From Kineosporia aurantiaca JCM 3230 (lineage in GTDB: Bacteria; Actinomycetota; Actinomycetes; Actinomycetales; Kineosporiaceae): a stretch of 64,000 nucleotides of DNA. The DNA is taken from NCBI GenBank assembly GCA_000719025.1, contig JODP01000001.1, positions 310,001 to 374,000 of the forward strand, in the 5' to 3' direction. The notes beneath the pieces were generated by a model, which was not told the DNA's origin, did no database searches, and saw nothing but the letters and a program-made list of their open reading frames with translations. Position numbers and translations under genes: made by a program. Shown piece after piece: positions 50,313 to 57,540 of this stretch (position 1 is the first letter of the stretch; every line of letters starts with the position of its first letter).

Positions 50313-51338
50313 ATGCCCGCTGAGCCCGAAGAACAAGTGCTGCCCGCGCGCAGCGACCAGGTACCGGCGGAAGCGGCCCTGCACTTCCCGATGGAGCAGA
50401 CCGGTCAGGACTCGGGCAGCGAGAGCGGCCTCACCGTGGCCATCGCCTTCGCCGCGAACCTGGTGATCGCGATCGCCAAGTCGATCGCCGCGATGCTCAC
50501 CGGATCGGCCTCGCTGGTGGCCGAGGCGGCGCACTCCTGGGCGGACACCGGCAACGAGATCTTCCTGGTGATCGCCAACCGGCGGTCCCGGCGGGACCCG
50601 GACGCGACGCACCCGCACGGCTTCGGCCGGGAGGCCTACGTCTGGTCGATGTTCGCCGCCCTCGGGCTGTTCATCGCCGGGGCCGCGGTCTCGGTGACGC
50701 ACGGGGTGCAGGAACTGATCAACGGCGAGGAGGCCGGCGACTTCATCATCGGGTACATCGTGCTGGCGGTGTCCTTCTGTCTGGAGGGCACCTCCTTCCT
50801 GCAGTCGGTGCGGCAGGCCAAGCCCGAGGCCGCGTCGATGCACCGGGACGTCTTCGAGCACGTCCTGGAGACCTCGGACCCGACGCTGCGCGCGGTGTTC
50901 TTCGAGGACTCGGCCGCGCTGATCGGCGTCCTGCTGGCCGGCGGCGGACTGGCGCTGCACCAGATCACCGGATCGCCGGTGCCCGACGCGATCGGCTCGA
51001 TCCTGGTCGGCCTGGTGCTCGGCGTCGTCGCCCTGGTGCTGATCCAGCGCAACCGCAGCTTCCTGATCGGCCAGGAGGTGGACCCGCGGGTGCGGTCCGA
51101 GGTGATCGCCGCCCTGCTGGAACTGCCCGAGGTCACCCGGATCACCTACCTGCGGCTGGAGATCATCGGCCCGAAGATGGTCACCGTGGTCGGTGACGTG
51201 GATCTTTCCGGGGACGACACCGAGTCGCACGTGGCGGTCCGGCTGCGGGCCCTGGAGGCGAAGATCAGCGCCTCACCGGTGGTGGTCGGCGCCGTACTCA
51301 GCCTGTCCTCGCCGGACGAGGAGTCCCTCGTCCCCTGA
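50313..51338 (+). CDS. Cation diffusion facilitator (CDF) transporter
   Basis: 341-residue divalent metal exporter with about six membrane segments. Metal-site motifs are AEAAHSWADTGNE (His and Asp of the second segment) and FFEDSAALIG in the fifth, with THPHGFGREAYVWSMFAALG between. The C-terminal cytoplasmic domain is short and shows the ZT-dimer-like strands (VTRITYLRLEIIGPKMVTVVGDV). The family exchanges Zn, Mn, Co or Fe for protons; which metal cannot be told. It is divergent to the broken SDR gene, and its stop codon is inside a bidirectional terminator. Confidence 0.9.
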   Translation: MPAEPEEQVLPARSDQVPAEAALHFPMEQTGQDSGSESGLTVAIAFAANLVIAIAKSIAAMLTGSASLVAEAAHSWADTGNEIFLVIANRRSRRDPDATHPHGFGREAYVWSMFAALGLFIAGAAVSVTHGVQELINGEEAGDFIIGYIVLAVSFCLEGTSFLQSVRQAKPEAASMHRDVFEHVLETSDPTLRAVFFEDSAALIGVLLAGGGLALHQITGSPVPDAIGSILVGLVLGVVALVLIQRNRSFLIGQEVDPRVRSEVIAALLELPEVTRITYLRLEIIGPKMVTVVGDVDLSGDDTESHVAVRLRALEAKISASPVVVGAVLSLSSPDEESLVP

Positions 51339-51355
51339 GGCCGGAACCTCAGGGG
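51332..51355. terminator. Bidirectional hairpin between CDF and hydrolase genes
   Basis: CCCCTGAGG-CCGGAA-CCTCAGGGG is a perfect 9-bp stem with a 6-base loop. The TGA of the CDF gene lies in its left arm, and the convergent hydrolase stop is 14 bases beyond. Confidence 0.65.
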
Positions 51356-51368
51356 ACCACGGACGTCC

Positions 51369-52076
51369 TCACTTCTTGAGCAAGGCCGCCGCCAGCTCGT
51401 CCGGGTGGGTCAGCAGCGACATGTGGCCGCCGGACAGCATCGTCGGGGTGAGGCCGATCCGGGCCGCGAACTCGGTGCCCGGCCGGGCCAGGGCCTGGTC
51501 GTCCTCACTCAGCAGGTACCGGGCCGGGATCCCGGCGGTGGTCACCCCCGGCAGGTCCAGGGCGTCGGTGAAGTAGCCGCCCGGGGTCGGCACCACCAGG
51601 TCGAAGAACAGGTCCTGCAGCTCCGGCGGGGAGTCCGGCAGGAACATCGGCACCTGCTCGCGGATCAGGGAGACGGTGTGGTCCGGCGTGGCCTCGATCG
51701 CGGCCCGCACCATCCCCGCGTAGGCCTCGTTCTCGTCCACCATCGCCCGACCGGGCTCGGGCACCGGGGCGTTGTAGTAGACCACCTCGGTCACCACCTC
51801 GGCCCCGAGCCGGTGGGCGGCGCCGGTGACCGGGTATCCGCCCAGGCTGTGCCCGACCAGGGTGACCGGCCCGAGACCGCGGACCGCTTCGACCAGGTGA
51901 TCGACGGCATCGGACAGGCGCAGGCCCTCCCGGGGGTCTCCGTCGGCCAGCCCGGGCAGGGTGATCGTGCGGGCCGGGGCGCCCGCGGCGCGCAGTCGCC
52001 GGGCCACCGGGGTCCAGCTCCAGGCGCTCAGCCAGGCGCCGGGGACCAGGACGTACGTGGTTTCGCTGAGTGACAT
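51369..52076 (-). CDS. Alpha/beta hydrolase
   Basis: 235 residues. The oxyanion region is YVLVPGAWLSAWSW, the nucleophile elbow GHSLGG (Ser), the acid Asp in LLSEDDQALARP, and the His in SGGHMSLLTHPDELA. It resembles small esterases and EstC-like or salicylate/methyl-ester hydrolases. ATG 52076 has GGAAGG eight bases upstream. It follows an ECF sigma factor gene on the same strand by 85 bases and could be its target. Substrate unknown. Confidence 0.85.
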   Translation of the reverse strand: MSLSETTYVLVPGAWLSAWSWTPVARRLRAAGAPARTITLPGLADGDPREGLRLSDAVDHLVEAVRGLGPVTLVGHSLGGYPVTGAAHRLGAEVVTEVVYYNAPVPEPGRAMVDENEAYAGMVRAAIEATPDHTVSLIREQVPMFLPDSPPELQDLFFDLVVPTPGGYFTDALDLPGVTTAGIPARYLLSEDDQALARPGTEFAARIGLTPTMLSGGHMSLLTHPDELAAALLKK

Positions 52077-52161
52077 CGGGGGGACCTTCCAGATCATCGC
52101 AACGGGGAGCACCCACACGATGCGTGGCGAGGAGGCAAAGTTCGCTCGCCGACCGGATTTC

Positions 52162-53094
52162 TCAGGCCGCCGAGCGGTCCTCGTGGAAGAGTCGCAGCGA
52201 GGCGGCGCGGCCCCCGCCGTCCAGCCGTAGCAGCCAGGCGACCGAAGGCGGGCAGTGGTCCGGGCTCTCGGCCGGGTTCTGCGCCTCGGTCTCGCAGACC
52301 ACGATGTCGCGACTGGCCACCAGGGTGACCACCCGCAGCCCGACTCCGGCCTCGGCGCTGCGGGCCAGCAGCCCGGCCACCGGGGCCACCCCGATCGTCC
52401 GAGGGGCACCCACCCACACGGTCTCCAGCTCGGGATGCATCTCCGGATCCAGGCCCCGGTTCAGGTCGGCGGCCGAACGGCGGCCGAGGGTGAGTTCGGC
52501 GAACAGCTGCCGGTACCGGGTCAGCACCTCCCGGTCCGGCTGCTCCCGCCACGATTCGGCGGTGGCCGCCAGCAGCCCGGCCAGCACCCGGCGGGCCTTG
52601 CTCAGCCGGCTGCGCACGGTGCCGACCGGAACCCCGCACAGCGCCGCGATCTCGTCGTAGCCGGTGGTCCGGGTGAAATAGCGCAGCAGCACGACCACCC
52701 GCAGCGGCTCCGAAAGCTGGTGCAGGGCATGCCAGATCCAGTCCCGGGCCGCGTGGTGCTCGACCAGAAGAGCCGGATCGTCAATAAGGGACGCTGCGAA
52801 GTGGCGGTTTTCGTTCATCGGCACCGGCTCGTTCACCCGCAGGCGCATCCGGCAGCAGTTGCGGACGATCATCTTCAGCCAGGGGCCGACCGCCCCCGGG
52901 TCCCGCAGATCACCGATCCGGGTCAGCGCGGTCAGCGCGGCATCCTGCACCGCGTCCTCGGCATCGGCCGGTTCGGGCAGGATGCTGAGCGCGACCGCGA
53001 GCATGGCCGGGCGGTGCCCGGCCAGCAAGGTGCCCAGGGCCGCCACGTCACCGGACTGAGCGGCCCGGACCAGTTCCGCGCCGGGGACCATCAT
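52162..53094 (-). CDS. ECF-type sigma factor with C-terminal extension
   Basis: 310 residues. Region 2 (LLAGHRPAMLAVALSILPEP, DAEDAVQDAALTALTRIGDL) and region 4 (RTTGYDEIAALCGVPVGTVR, SRLSKARRVLAGLLA) are followed by a roughly 135-residue C-terminal domain ending DGGGRAASLRLFHEDRSAA, possibly of the SnoaL-like type found in sigma factors without an anti-sigma factor. No anti-sigma gene is adjacent. Start at ATG 53094; the ATG three bases downstream is equally possible. It is divergent to the permease gene. Confidence 0.85.
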   Translation of the reverse strand: MMVPGAELVRAAQSGDVAALGTLLAGHRPAMLAVALSILPEPADAEDAVQDAALTALTRIGDLRDPGAVGPWLKMIVRNCCRMRLRVNEPVPMNENRHFAASLIDDPALLVEHHAARDWIWHALHQLSEPLRVVVLLRYFTRTTGYDEIAALCGVPVGTVRSRLSKARRVLAGLLAATAESWREQPDREVLTRYRQLFAELTLGRRSAADLNRGLDPEMHPELETVWVGAPRTIGVAPVAGLLARSAEAGVGLRVVTLVASRDIVVCETEAQNPAESPDHCPPSVAWLLRLDGGGRAASLRLFHEDRSAA

Positions 53095-53344
53095 GCGGCC
53101 AGTCTCGCACGCGGCCGGATCGGCCGGAAAACCCATCCGGACTGCAACTCTGGCGACACGGACCGCTATCGGCGAGCCCCGGCGTCCATCCTTTTCGATG
53201 GACCGTACGTGACCGTTCGGACACGGTCGAGTGGCGACCTCGCGGCCGGTGGCTTACTACTAATGCACGCGTTCCGGGCATCGCCCGGGCCCGGGCTCCC
53301 AAGAACGCGGTTCTGGAACCACCCCCCAACCGGAGGTGCGAGAG

Positions 53345-54811
53345 ATGGCCACGACGTCTTATCCCAGCCGGCCGGGCGGCGGCAGCGACGGGGTACGCTC
53401 CCGCCTCTTCGCCCGACGCTCCCTGGACAGCCTGGTCGCCGAGCCCGATGAGGGCAGCGAGGAGCAGCACCTCAAGCGGGCGGTCGGGGCGACCCAGCTG
53501 ACCGCGCTCGGCATCGGCGGCACCATCGGCACCGGCATCTTCGTGGTGATCGGCGAAGGCGCCTCGCTGGCCGGGCCGGCCGTGGTGCTCTCGTTCGTCC
53601 TGGCCGCGGTCGCCTGCATGTTCTCCGCCCTCTCGTACGCCGAACTGGCCTCCAGCATCCCGGTTTCCGGCAGCGCCTACACCTACAGCTACGCCACCCT
53701 GGGTGAACTGGTGGCCTGGATCATCGGCTGGGACCTGATCCTGGAGTACGGCGTCTCGGTGGCCGGGATCGCGGTCGGCTGGGGCGGCAATCTGAATGCC
53801 TTCCTGGACAGCGCCTTCAGCTGGGAACTGCCCACCGCGATCGCCCACTCGCCCGAGGACGGCGGGATCTTCAACCTGCCGGCCGTGTTCATCGTGCTGG
53901 CGATCACCACCGTGCTGGTGATCGGCGTGCGCGAGAGTGCCCGGGTGAACCTGATCATGGTCGGGATCAAGCTGCTGATCCTGGTCTTCTTCATCATCGT
54001 GGCGTTCGCCAACTTCAGCAGCGGCAACCTCACCCCGTTCGCCCCCGAGGGCCGGGACGGGGTGGTCAGCGCGGCCGCGGTGATCTTCTTCGCCTTCATC
54101 GGGTTCGACGCGATCTCCACCGGCAGCGAGGAGGCCCGCAACCCGAAGAAGGACCTGCCCATCGCCCTGCTCGCCTCGCTGGGCATCTGCACGGTGTTCT
54201 ACGTCCTGGTCTCGCTCGGCGCGGTCGGCCTGGCCAGCACCGACCAGCTCTCCGGCAGTGACGCCCCGCTGGCGGCCGCCCTGGACGAGGGGGCCGGGAT
54301 CAGCTGGGCCGCGGGCCTGCTCGCCTTCGGCGCCCTGGTCGCGATCACCAGCGTCTGCCTGGTGATCCTGTTCGGCCAGACCCGGATCTTCTACTCGATG
54401 TGCCGGGACGGTCTGCTGCCGCCGCGGCTGGCCCGGATCAGCCCGCACTTCGGCACCCCGGCCCTGCTGACCGTCGGCCTCGGCCTCCTGGTCGCCCTGC
54501 TGGCCGCCCTGGTGCCGCTGAGCGAGATCGTCAAGCTGGTCAACATCGGCACGCTCTTCGCGTTCATCCTGGTCAATGCGGGGGTGATCATCCTGAAGTA
54601 CACCCGGCCGGACTTCCCCCGCCCGTACCGGGTGCCTTTGAACCCGCTCCTGCCCCTGCTCGGCATCGGCTTCGCGATCTACCTGATGACCGACCTGCCG
54701 GCCACCACCTGGATCCGGTTCGGCGTCTGGATGCTGGTCGGCCTGGTGATCTACTCGTCCTACGGCTACCGGAACTCGCGGCTGCGCCGGGAGCCGGAAC
54801 GCGCGGCCTGA
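53345..54811 (+). CDS. APC-superfamily amino acid permease (cationic amino acid transporter type)
   Basis: 488 residues, about 12-14 membrane segments. The APC signature GIGGTIGTGIFVVIGEGASLAGPA at the first helix, YAELASSIPVSGSAYTYSYA at the third and FFAFIGFDAISTGSEEARNPKKDLP at the sixth are typical of CAT-like transporters (YfnA group). ATG 53345 has GGAGGT seven bases upstream. Substrate probably basic or branched amino acids; not decidable. It stands alone between divergent and co-directional genes. Confidence 0.92.
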   Translation: MATTSYPSRPGGGSDGVRSRLFARRSLDSLVAEPDEGSEEQHLKRAVGATQLTALGIGGTIGTGIFVVIGEGASLAGPAVVLSFVLAAVACMFSALSYAELASSIPVSGSAYTYSYATLGELVAWIIGWDLILEYGVSVAGIAVGWGGNLNAFLDSAFSWELPTAIAHSPEDGGIFNLPAVFIVLAITTVLVIGVRESARVNLIMVGIKLLILVFFIIVAFANFSSGNLTPFAPEGRDGVVSAAAVIFFAFIGFDAISTGSEEARNPKKDLPIALLASLGICTVFYVLVSLGAVGLASTDQLSGSDAPLAAALDEGAGISWAAGLLAFGALVAITSVCLVILFGQTRIFYSMCRDGLLPPRLARISPHFGTPALLTVGLGLLVALLAALVPLSEIVKLVNIGTLFAFILVNAGVIILKYTRPDFPRPYRVPLNPLLPLLGIGFAIYLMTDLPATTWIRFGVWMLVGLVIYSSYGYRNSRLRREPERAA

Positions 54812-54916
54812 GAATCGGGGCGGGATTCTTTTCCGCGGCCTGTCGAGAACCCGGAACCGGCTCCGACCAAGGGGTGAGGACGGCAGGATGGCCGTTCCGG
54901 AGCGAAGGAGACCGAC

Positions 54917-55333
54917 ATGGCGAAGTACCTGCTGCTCAAGCACTACGGTTACGGCCCCGAGCGGATGCCCAACCACACCCCGATGAACGAGTGGACGCCG
55001 GAGGAGATCGCGGCACACATCGCGTTCCAGCACCAGGTGGTCGCCGAGCTGAAGGAGCGCGGCGAGTTCGTGGGAGCCGAGGGCGTCGGGCCGGACGTGA
55101 CGTATGTCCGGTACGGGGGTAAGGACGCGGCGCCGGTGGTGACCGACGGGCCGTATCCGGAGGCCGGGGAGCTGGTGGCGGGCTGGTTCCTGGTGGACGT
55201 CGAATCCCGGGAGCGGGCCCATGAGATCGCGGCGTTCGCGTCCTCGGCCCCGGCGGCGAAGGGTGAGCCGTTGTACGAGTGGATCGAGGTGCGCCAGGTT
55301 CTCGGGCCGCCGCCGGCGAACGACGAACTCTGA
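54917..55333 (+). CDS. DGPF/YCII-domain protein paired with an ECF sigma factor
   Basis: 138-residue YCII-related protein with the hallmark VTDGPYPEAGELVAGWFLVDV, which gives the DGPF family its name, and a C-terminal EVRQVLGPP. AAGGAG lies six bases before the ATG. Its stop is three bases before the GTG of the following sigma factor gene. DGPF proteins are characteristically encoded next to ECF42-type sigma factors and are thought to be their regulated partners. Confidence 0.9.
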   Translation: MAKYLLLKHYGYGPERMPNHTPMNEWTPEEIAAHIAFQHQVVAELKERGEFVGAEGVGPDVTYVRYGGKDAAPVVTDGPYPEAGELVAGWFLVDVESRERAHEIAAFASSAPAAKGEPLYEWIEVRQVLGPPPANDEL

Positions 55334-55336
55334 CCA

Positions 55337-56485
55337 GTGGAGCAGTTGCTCCGCGAGCTCGCCCCGCAGGTCCTCGCCGTCCTCGTCCGCCGCGGCACCT
55401 CGTTCGCGGCGGCCGAGGACGCCCTGCAGGAAGCGTTGCTGGAGGCCTGGTCTCAGTGGCCGGAATTGGGGATGCCGGCCAGCCCGCGAGGTTGGTTGGT
55501 CACCGTTGCGTCGAGGAGACTGATCGACAGCGCCCGTTCGGAGTCATCTCGGCGCCGGCGCGAGGAAAGGGCATTGCTGGAGCCCGAATCCGGGCCTACC
55601 GAGCAGAGCGACGACACGTTGTTGCTACTGTTCCTTTCCTGTCACCGCTCGCTCAGCCCGGCCTCGGCGGTGGCGCTGACCTTGCGGGCGGCGGGCGGGC
55701 TGACCACGAAGCAGATCGCCGAGGCCTTCCTGGTTCCGGAAGCAACCATGGCGCAGCGGATCTCGCGGGCGAAGAAGAGCCTGGCCGGGGAACGGTTCGG
55801 CGAGCCAGGCGATCTCGCGCTGGTGCTGCGGGTGCTGTATCTGATCTTCACCCAGGGTTGGATCGGCTCGGTCGACCTGGCGGCCGAGGCGATCCGGCTG
55901 ACCCGGCAGCTGGCGGTCGAAACCCGCGCTGACCCTGAGGTTCAGGGCCTGCTGGCCTTGATGCTGCTGCACGACGCCCGCCGCCCGGCCCGGTTCGAAG
56001 CCGACGGGACGCTGATCCCGCTCGACCGTCAGGACCGTTCCCGGTGGAACACCGCGCGGATCGAGGAAGGTGTGCGGATTCTCCAGACCGCGCTGGCCAA
56101 GGACCAGCTCGGGGAGTATCAGGCGCAGGCCGCGATCGCGGCATTGCACGATGACGCGCGGACCGCGAAAGAGACCGACTGGCAACAGATCCTGTCGTGG
56201 TACGACGAACTGCTGGAGATCAGCGACAGCCCGGCGGCCGCGCTGAGCCGGGCCGTCGCAGTCGGCGAGGTGGACGGACCCCTGGCCGGCCTGAAGGCGC
56301 TGGCCGCGGTCGAACCGCGACTGCCGACCAGGCACCACCGGGTCTCCGCAGTGCGTGGGCACCTGCTCGAGCAGGCCGGCGACCGGACCGGCGCGGCGGC
56401 GGCCTACGCCGAGGCCGCCCAGCATGCGACGAACAGCGCGGAGCGCGATCACCTGACCAAGCAGGCCGCCCGGCTGCACCACTGA
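55337..56485 (+). CDS. ECF42-type sigma factor with C-terminal TPR-like domain
   Basis: 382 residues. Region 2 (AAAEDALQEALLEAWSQWPE, GWLVTVASRRLIDSARSE), region 4 (LTLRAAGGLTTKQIAEAFLV, PEATMAQRISRAKK) and a long helical C-terminal domain (about 185-382; DUF6596/TPR-like) containing EAIRLTRQLAV, LMLLHDARRPAR, QAAIAALHDDA and RDHLTKQAARLHH. This layout and the adjacent DGPF gene fit the ECF42 group, where the C-terminal domain replaces an anti-sigma factor. GTG 55337 is used; no ribosome binding site, so it relies on coupling to the DGPF gene. Confidence 0.9.
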   Translation: MEQLLRELAPQVLAVLVRRGTSFAAAEDALQEALLEAWSQWPELGMPASPRGWLVTVASRRLIDSARSESSRRRREERALLEPESGPTEQSDDTLLLLFLSCHRSLSPASAVALTLRAAGGLTTKQIAEAFLVPEATMAQRISRAKKSLAGERFGEPGDLALVLRVLYLIFTQGWIGSVDLAAEAIRLTRQLAVETRADPEVQGLLALMLLHDARRPARFEADGTLIPLDRQDRSRWNTARIEEGVRILQTALAKDQLGEYQAQAAIAALHDDARTAKETDWQQILSWYDELLEISDSPAAALSRAVAVGEVDGPLAGLKALAAVEPRLPTRHHRVSAVRGHLLEQAGDRTGAAAAYAEAAQHATNSAERDHLTKQAARLHH

Positions 56486-56520
56486 AGGTAGTCGCCCGGT
56501 AACCCACGCCCGCGACACGC

Positions 56521-56568
56521 CCACTAGATGTAGTAGTCGCGCTCGCCTGCCCCTACGGCATATGGTGC
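56521..56568 (+). promoter_or_regulatory. Pair of NrdR-box-like sites upstream of nrdHIEF
   Basis: Box 1 (56521-56536, core ACTAGATGTAGT) is a near-palindrome that matches the general NrdR box acaCwAtATaTwgtgt at about 10 of 16 positions. Box 2 (56553-56568, core CGGCATATGGTG) matches about 9. Their starts are 32 bases apart, three helical turns, the kind of spacing NrdR needs. Box 2 is weak, and an nrdR gene is not in the window. Confidence 0.45.
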
Positions 56569-56766
56569 TTCTCGTTGCTGGTTCGCCCTTCCACCCAGGG
56601 AGGGCGTCGTAAGAGGGAACCCGGTGCGATTCCGGGACTGCCCCGCAGCGGTGAGCGGGAACGACCGCCGTCATGAGCACTGGGCGCACCAACGCCTGGG
56701 AAGCGACGGTCAGTAGGTCCGCCGGATCAACCTCCGGCAGCGCCCGCGAGTCCGAAGACCTGCCCG
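56564..56766 (+). ncRNA. Cobalamin (B12) riboswitch
   Basis: The conserved cobalamin aptamer is readable in order: an opening GGTGC region, AGAGGGAACCCGGTGCGAT, TTCCGGGACTGCCCCGCAGC and GGTGA (the core B12-box segment), two variable helices, and the closing GAGTCCGAAGACCTGCC. It lies about 130 bases before nrdH. B12 riboswitches shut off B12-independent ribonucleotide reductase genes when cobalamin is present and the B12-dependent class II enzyme can work. The 126-base stretch after it would contain the expression platform; I cannot assign one clear alternative hairpin there. Confidence 0.93.
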
Positions 56767-56892
56767 CAATGTGCTGCGCCCCCCGTGGGTGCCGCACGTC
56801 CGGGGTACCGCGTGGGACGGGACCGGGATGACTCATGGGTCACTCCGGAAGTTCCTGCGCCACCTGAGTCTTGAGGATCGGGAAGTGGCGAG

Positions 56893-57135
56893 ATGACTAT
56901 CGCTGTTTACAGCAAGCCGGCGTGCGTCCAGTGCGACGCGACCTACCGGGCGCTGGACCGGTCGGGCCTCGCCTACCAGGTGGTCGACATCACCGAGGAC
57001 GCGGCCGCCCGCGAGTACGTGCTCTCCCTGGGCTATCTCCAGGCCCCGGTCGTCGTGGCCGGTCCGGATCACTGGTCCGGCTACCGCCCCGACCGGATCC
57101 GGGCGCTGGTCGTGCAGGCCGCCGCCGTGGCCTGA
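56893..57135 (+). CDS. nrdH: Glutaredoxin-like NrdH-redoxin
   Basis: 80-residue electron donor for class Ib ribonucleotide reductase, reduced by thioredoxin reductase. The active site is CVQC (residues 11-14), followed by TYRALDRSGLAYQVVDITED and the C-terminal WSGYRPDRIRAL, typical of NrdH. First gene of the nrdHIEF operon, downstream of the riboswitch. Confidence 0.95.
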   Translation: MTIAVYSKPACVQCDATYRALDRSGLAYQVVDITEDAAAREYVLSLGYLQAPVVVAGPDHWSGYRPDRIRALVVQAAAVA

Positions 57136-57141
57136 CCAGCG

Positions 57142-57540
57142 GTGTCCCTGGTCTACTACTCCAGCGTCTCCGGCAACACCCACCGCTTCGTGCAGAAACT
57201 CGGCCTGCCCGCCGAGCGCATCCCGCTGCGCCCGGCCGAGCCGTTCCTGCACGTCCGCGACCCGTTCGTGCTGGTCGTGCCGACCTACGGCGGCGGCAAC
57301 GAGGGGGGTGCGGTGCCCCGACAGGTGGTCCGGTTCCTGAACGACGAAGGCAACCGGTCGCTGATCCGCGGGGTGATCGCGGCCGGGAACACCAACTTCG
57401 GCGCCGCCTACTGCGTGGCCGGCGACATCATCGCGGCGAAGTGCCAGGTCCCGTACCTGTACGCCGTCGAAATCATGGGAACGACCGAGGACGTGACCCG
57501 CGTCCGCAAGGGATTGGAACGATTTTGGCAGTCGCAGTGA
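57142..57540 (+). CDS. nrdI: Ribonucleotide reductase flavodoxin NrdI
   Basis: 132-residue flavoprotein that supplies the oxidant for assembling the Mn(III)2-tyrosyl cofactor of NrdF. The FMN phosphate loop YYSSVSGNTHRFV, the VPTYGGGNEGGAVP loop and GNTNFGAAYCVAG are characteristic. GTG start six bases after nrdH; its TGA overlaps the nrdE GTG. Confidence 0.95.
   Translation: MSLVYYSSVSGNTHRFVQKLGLPAERIPLRPAEPFLHVRDPFVLVVPTYGGGNEGGAVPRQVVRFLNDEGNRSLIRGVIAAGNTNFGAAYCVAGDIIAAKCQVPYLYAVEIMGTTEDVTRVRKGLERFWQSQ

Noticed and set aside
56871..57536. Extension of nrdE to an upstream start covering nrdH and nrdI
   Set aside because: That frame is a shadow of nrdH and nrdI, both of which have clear motifs; class Ib NrdE has a short N-terminus.
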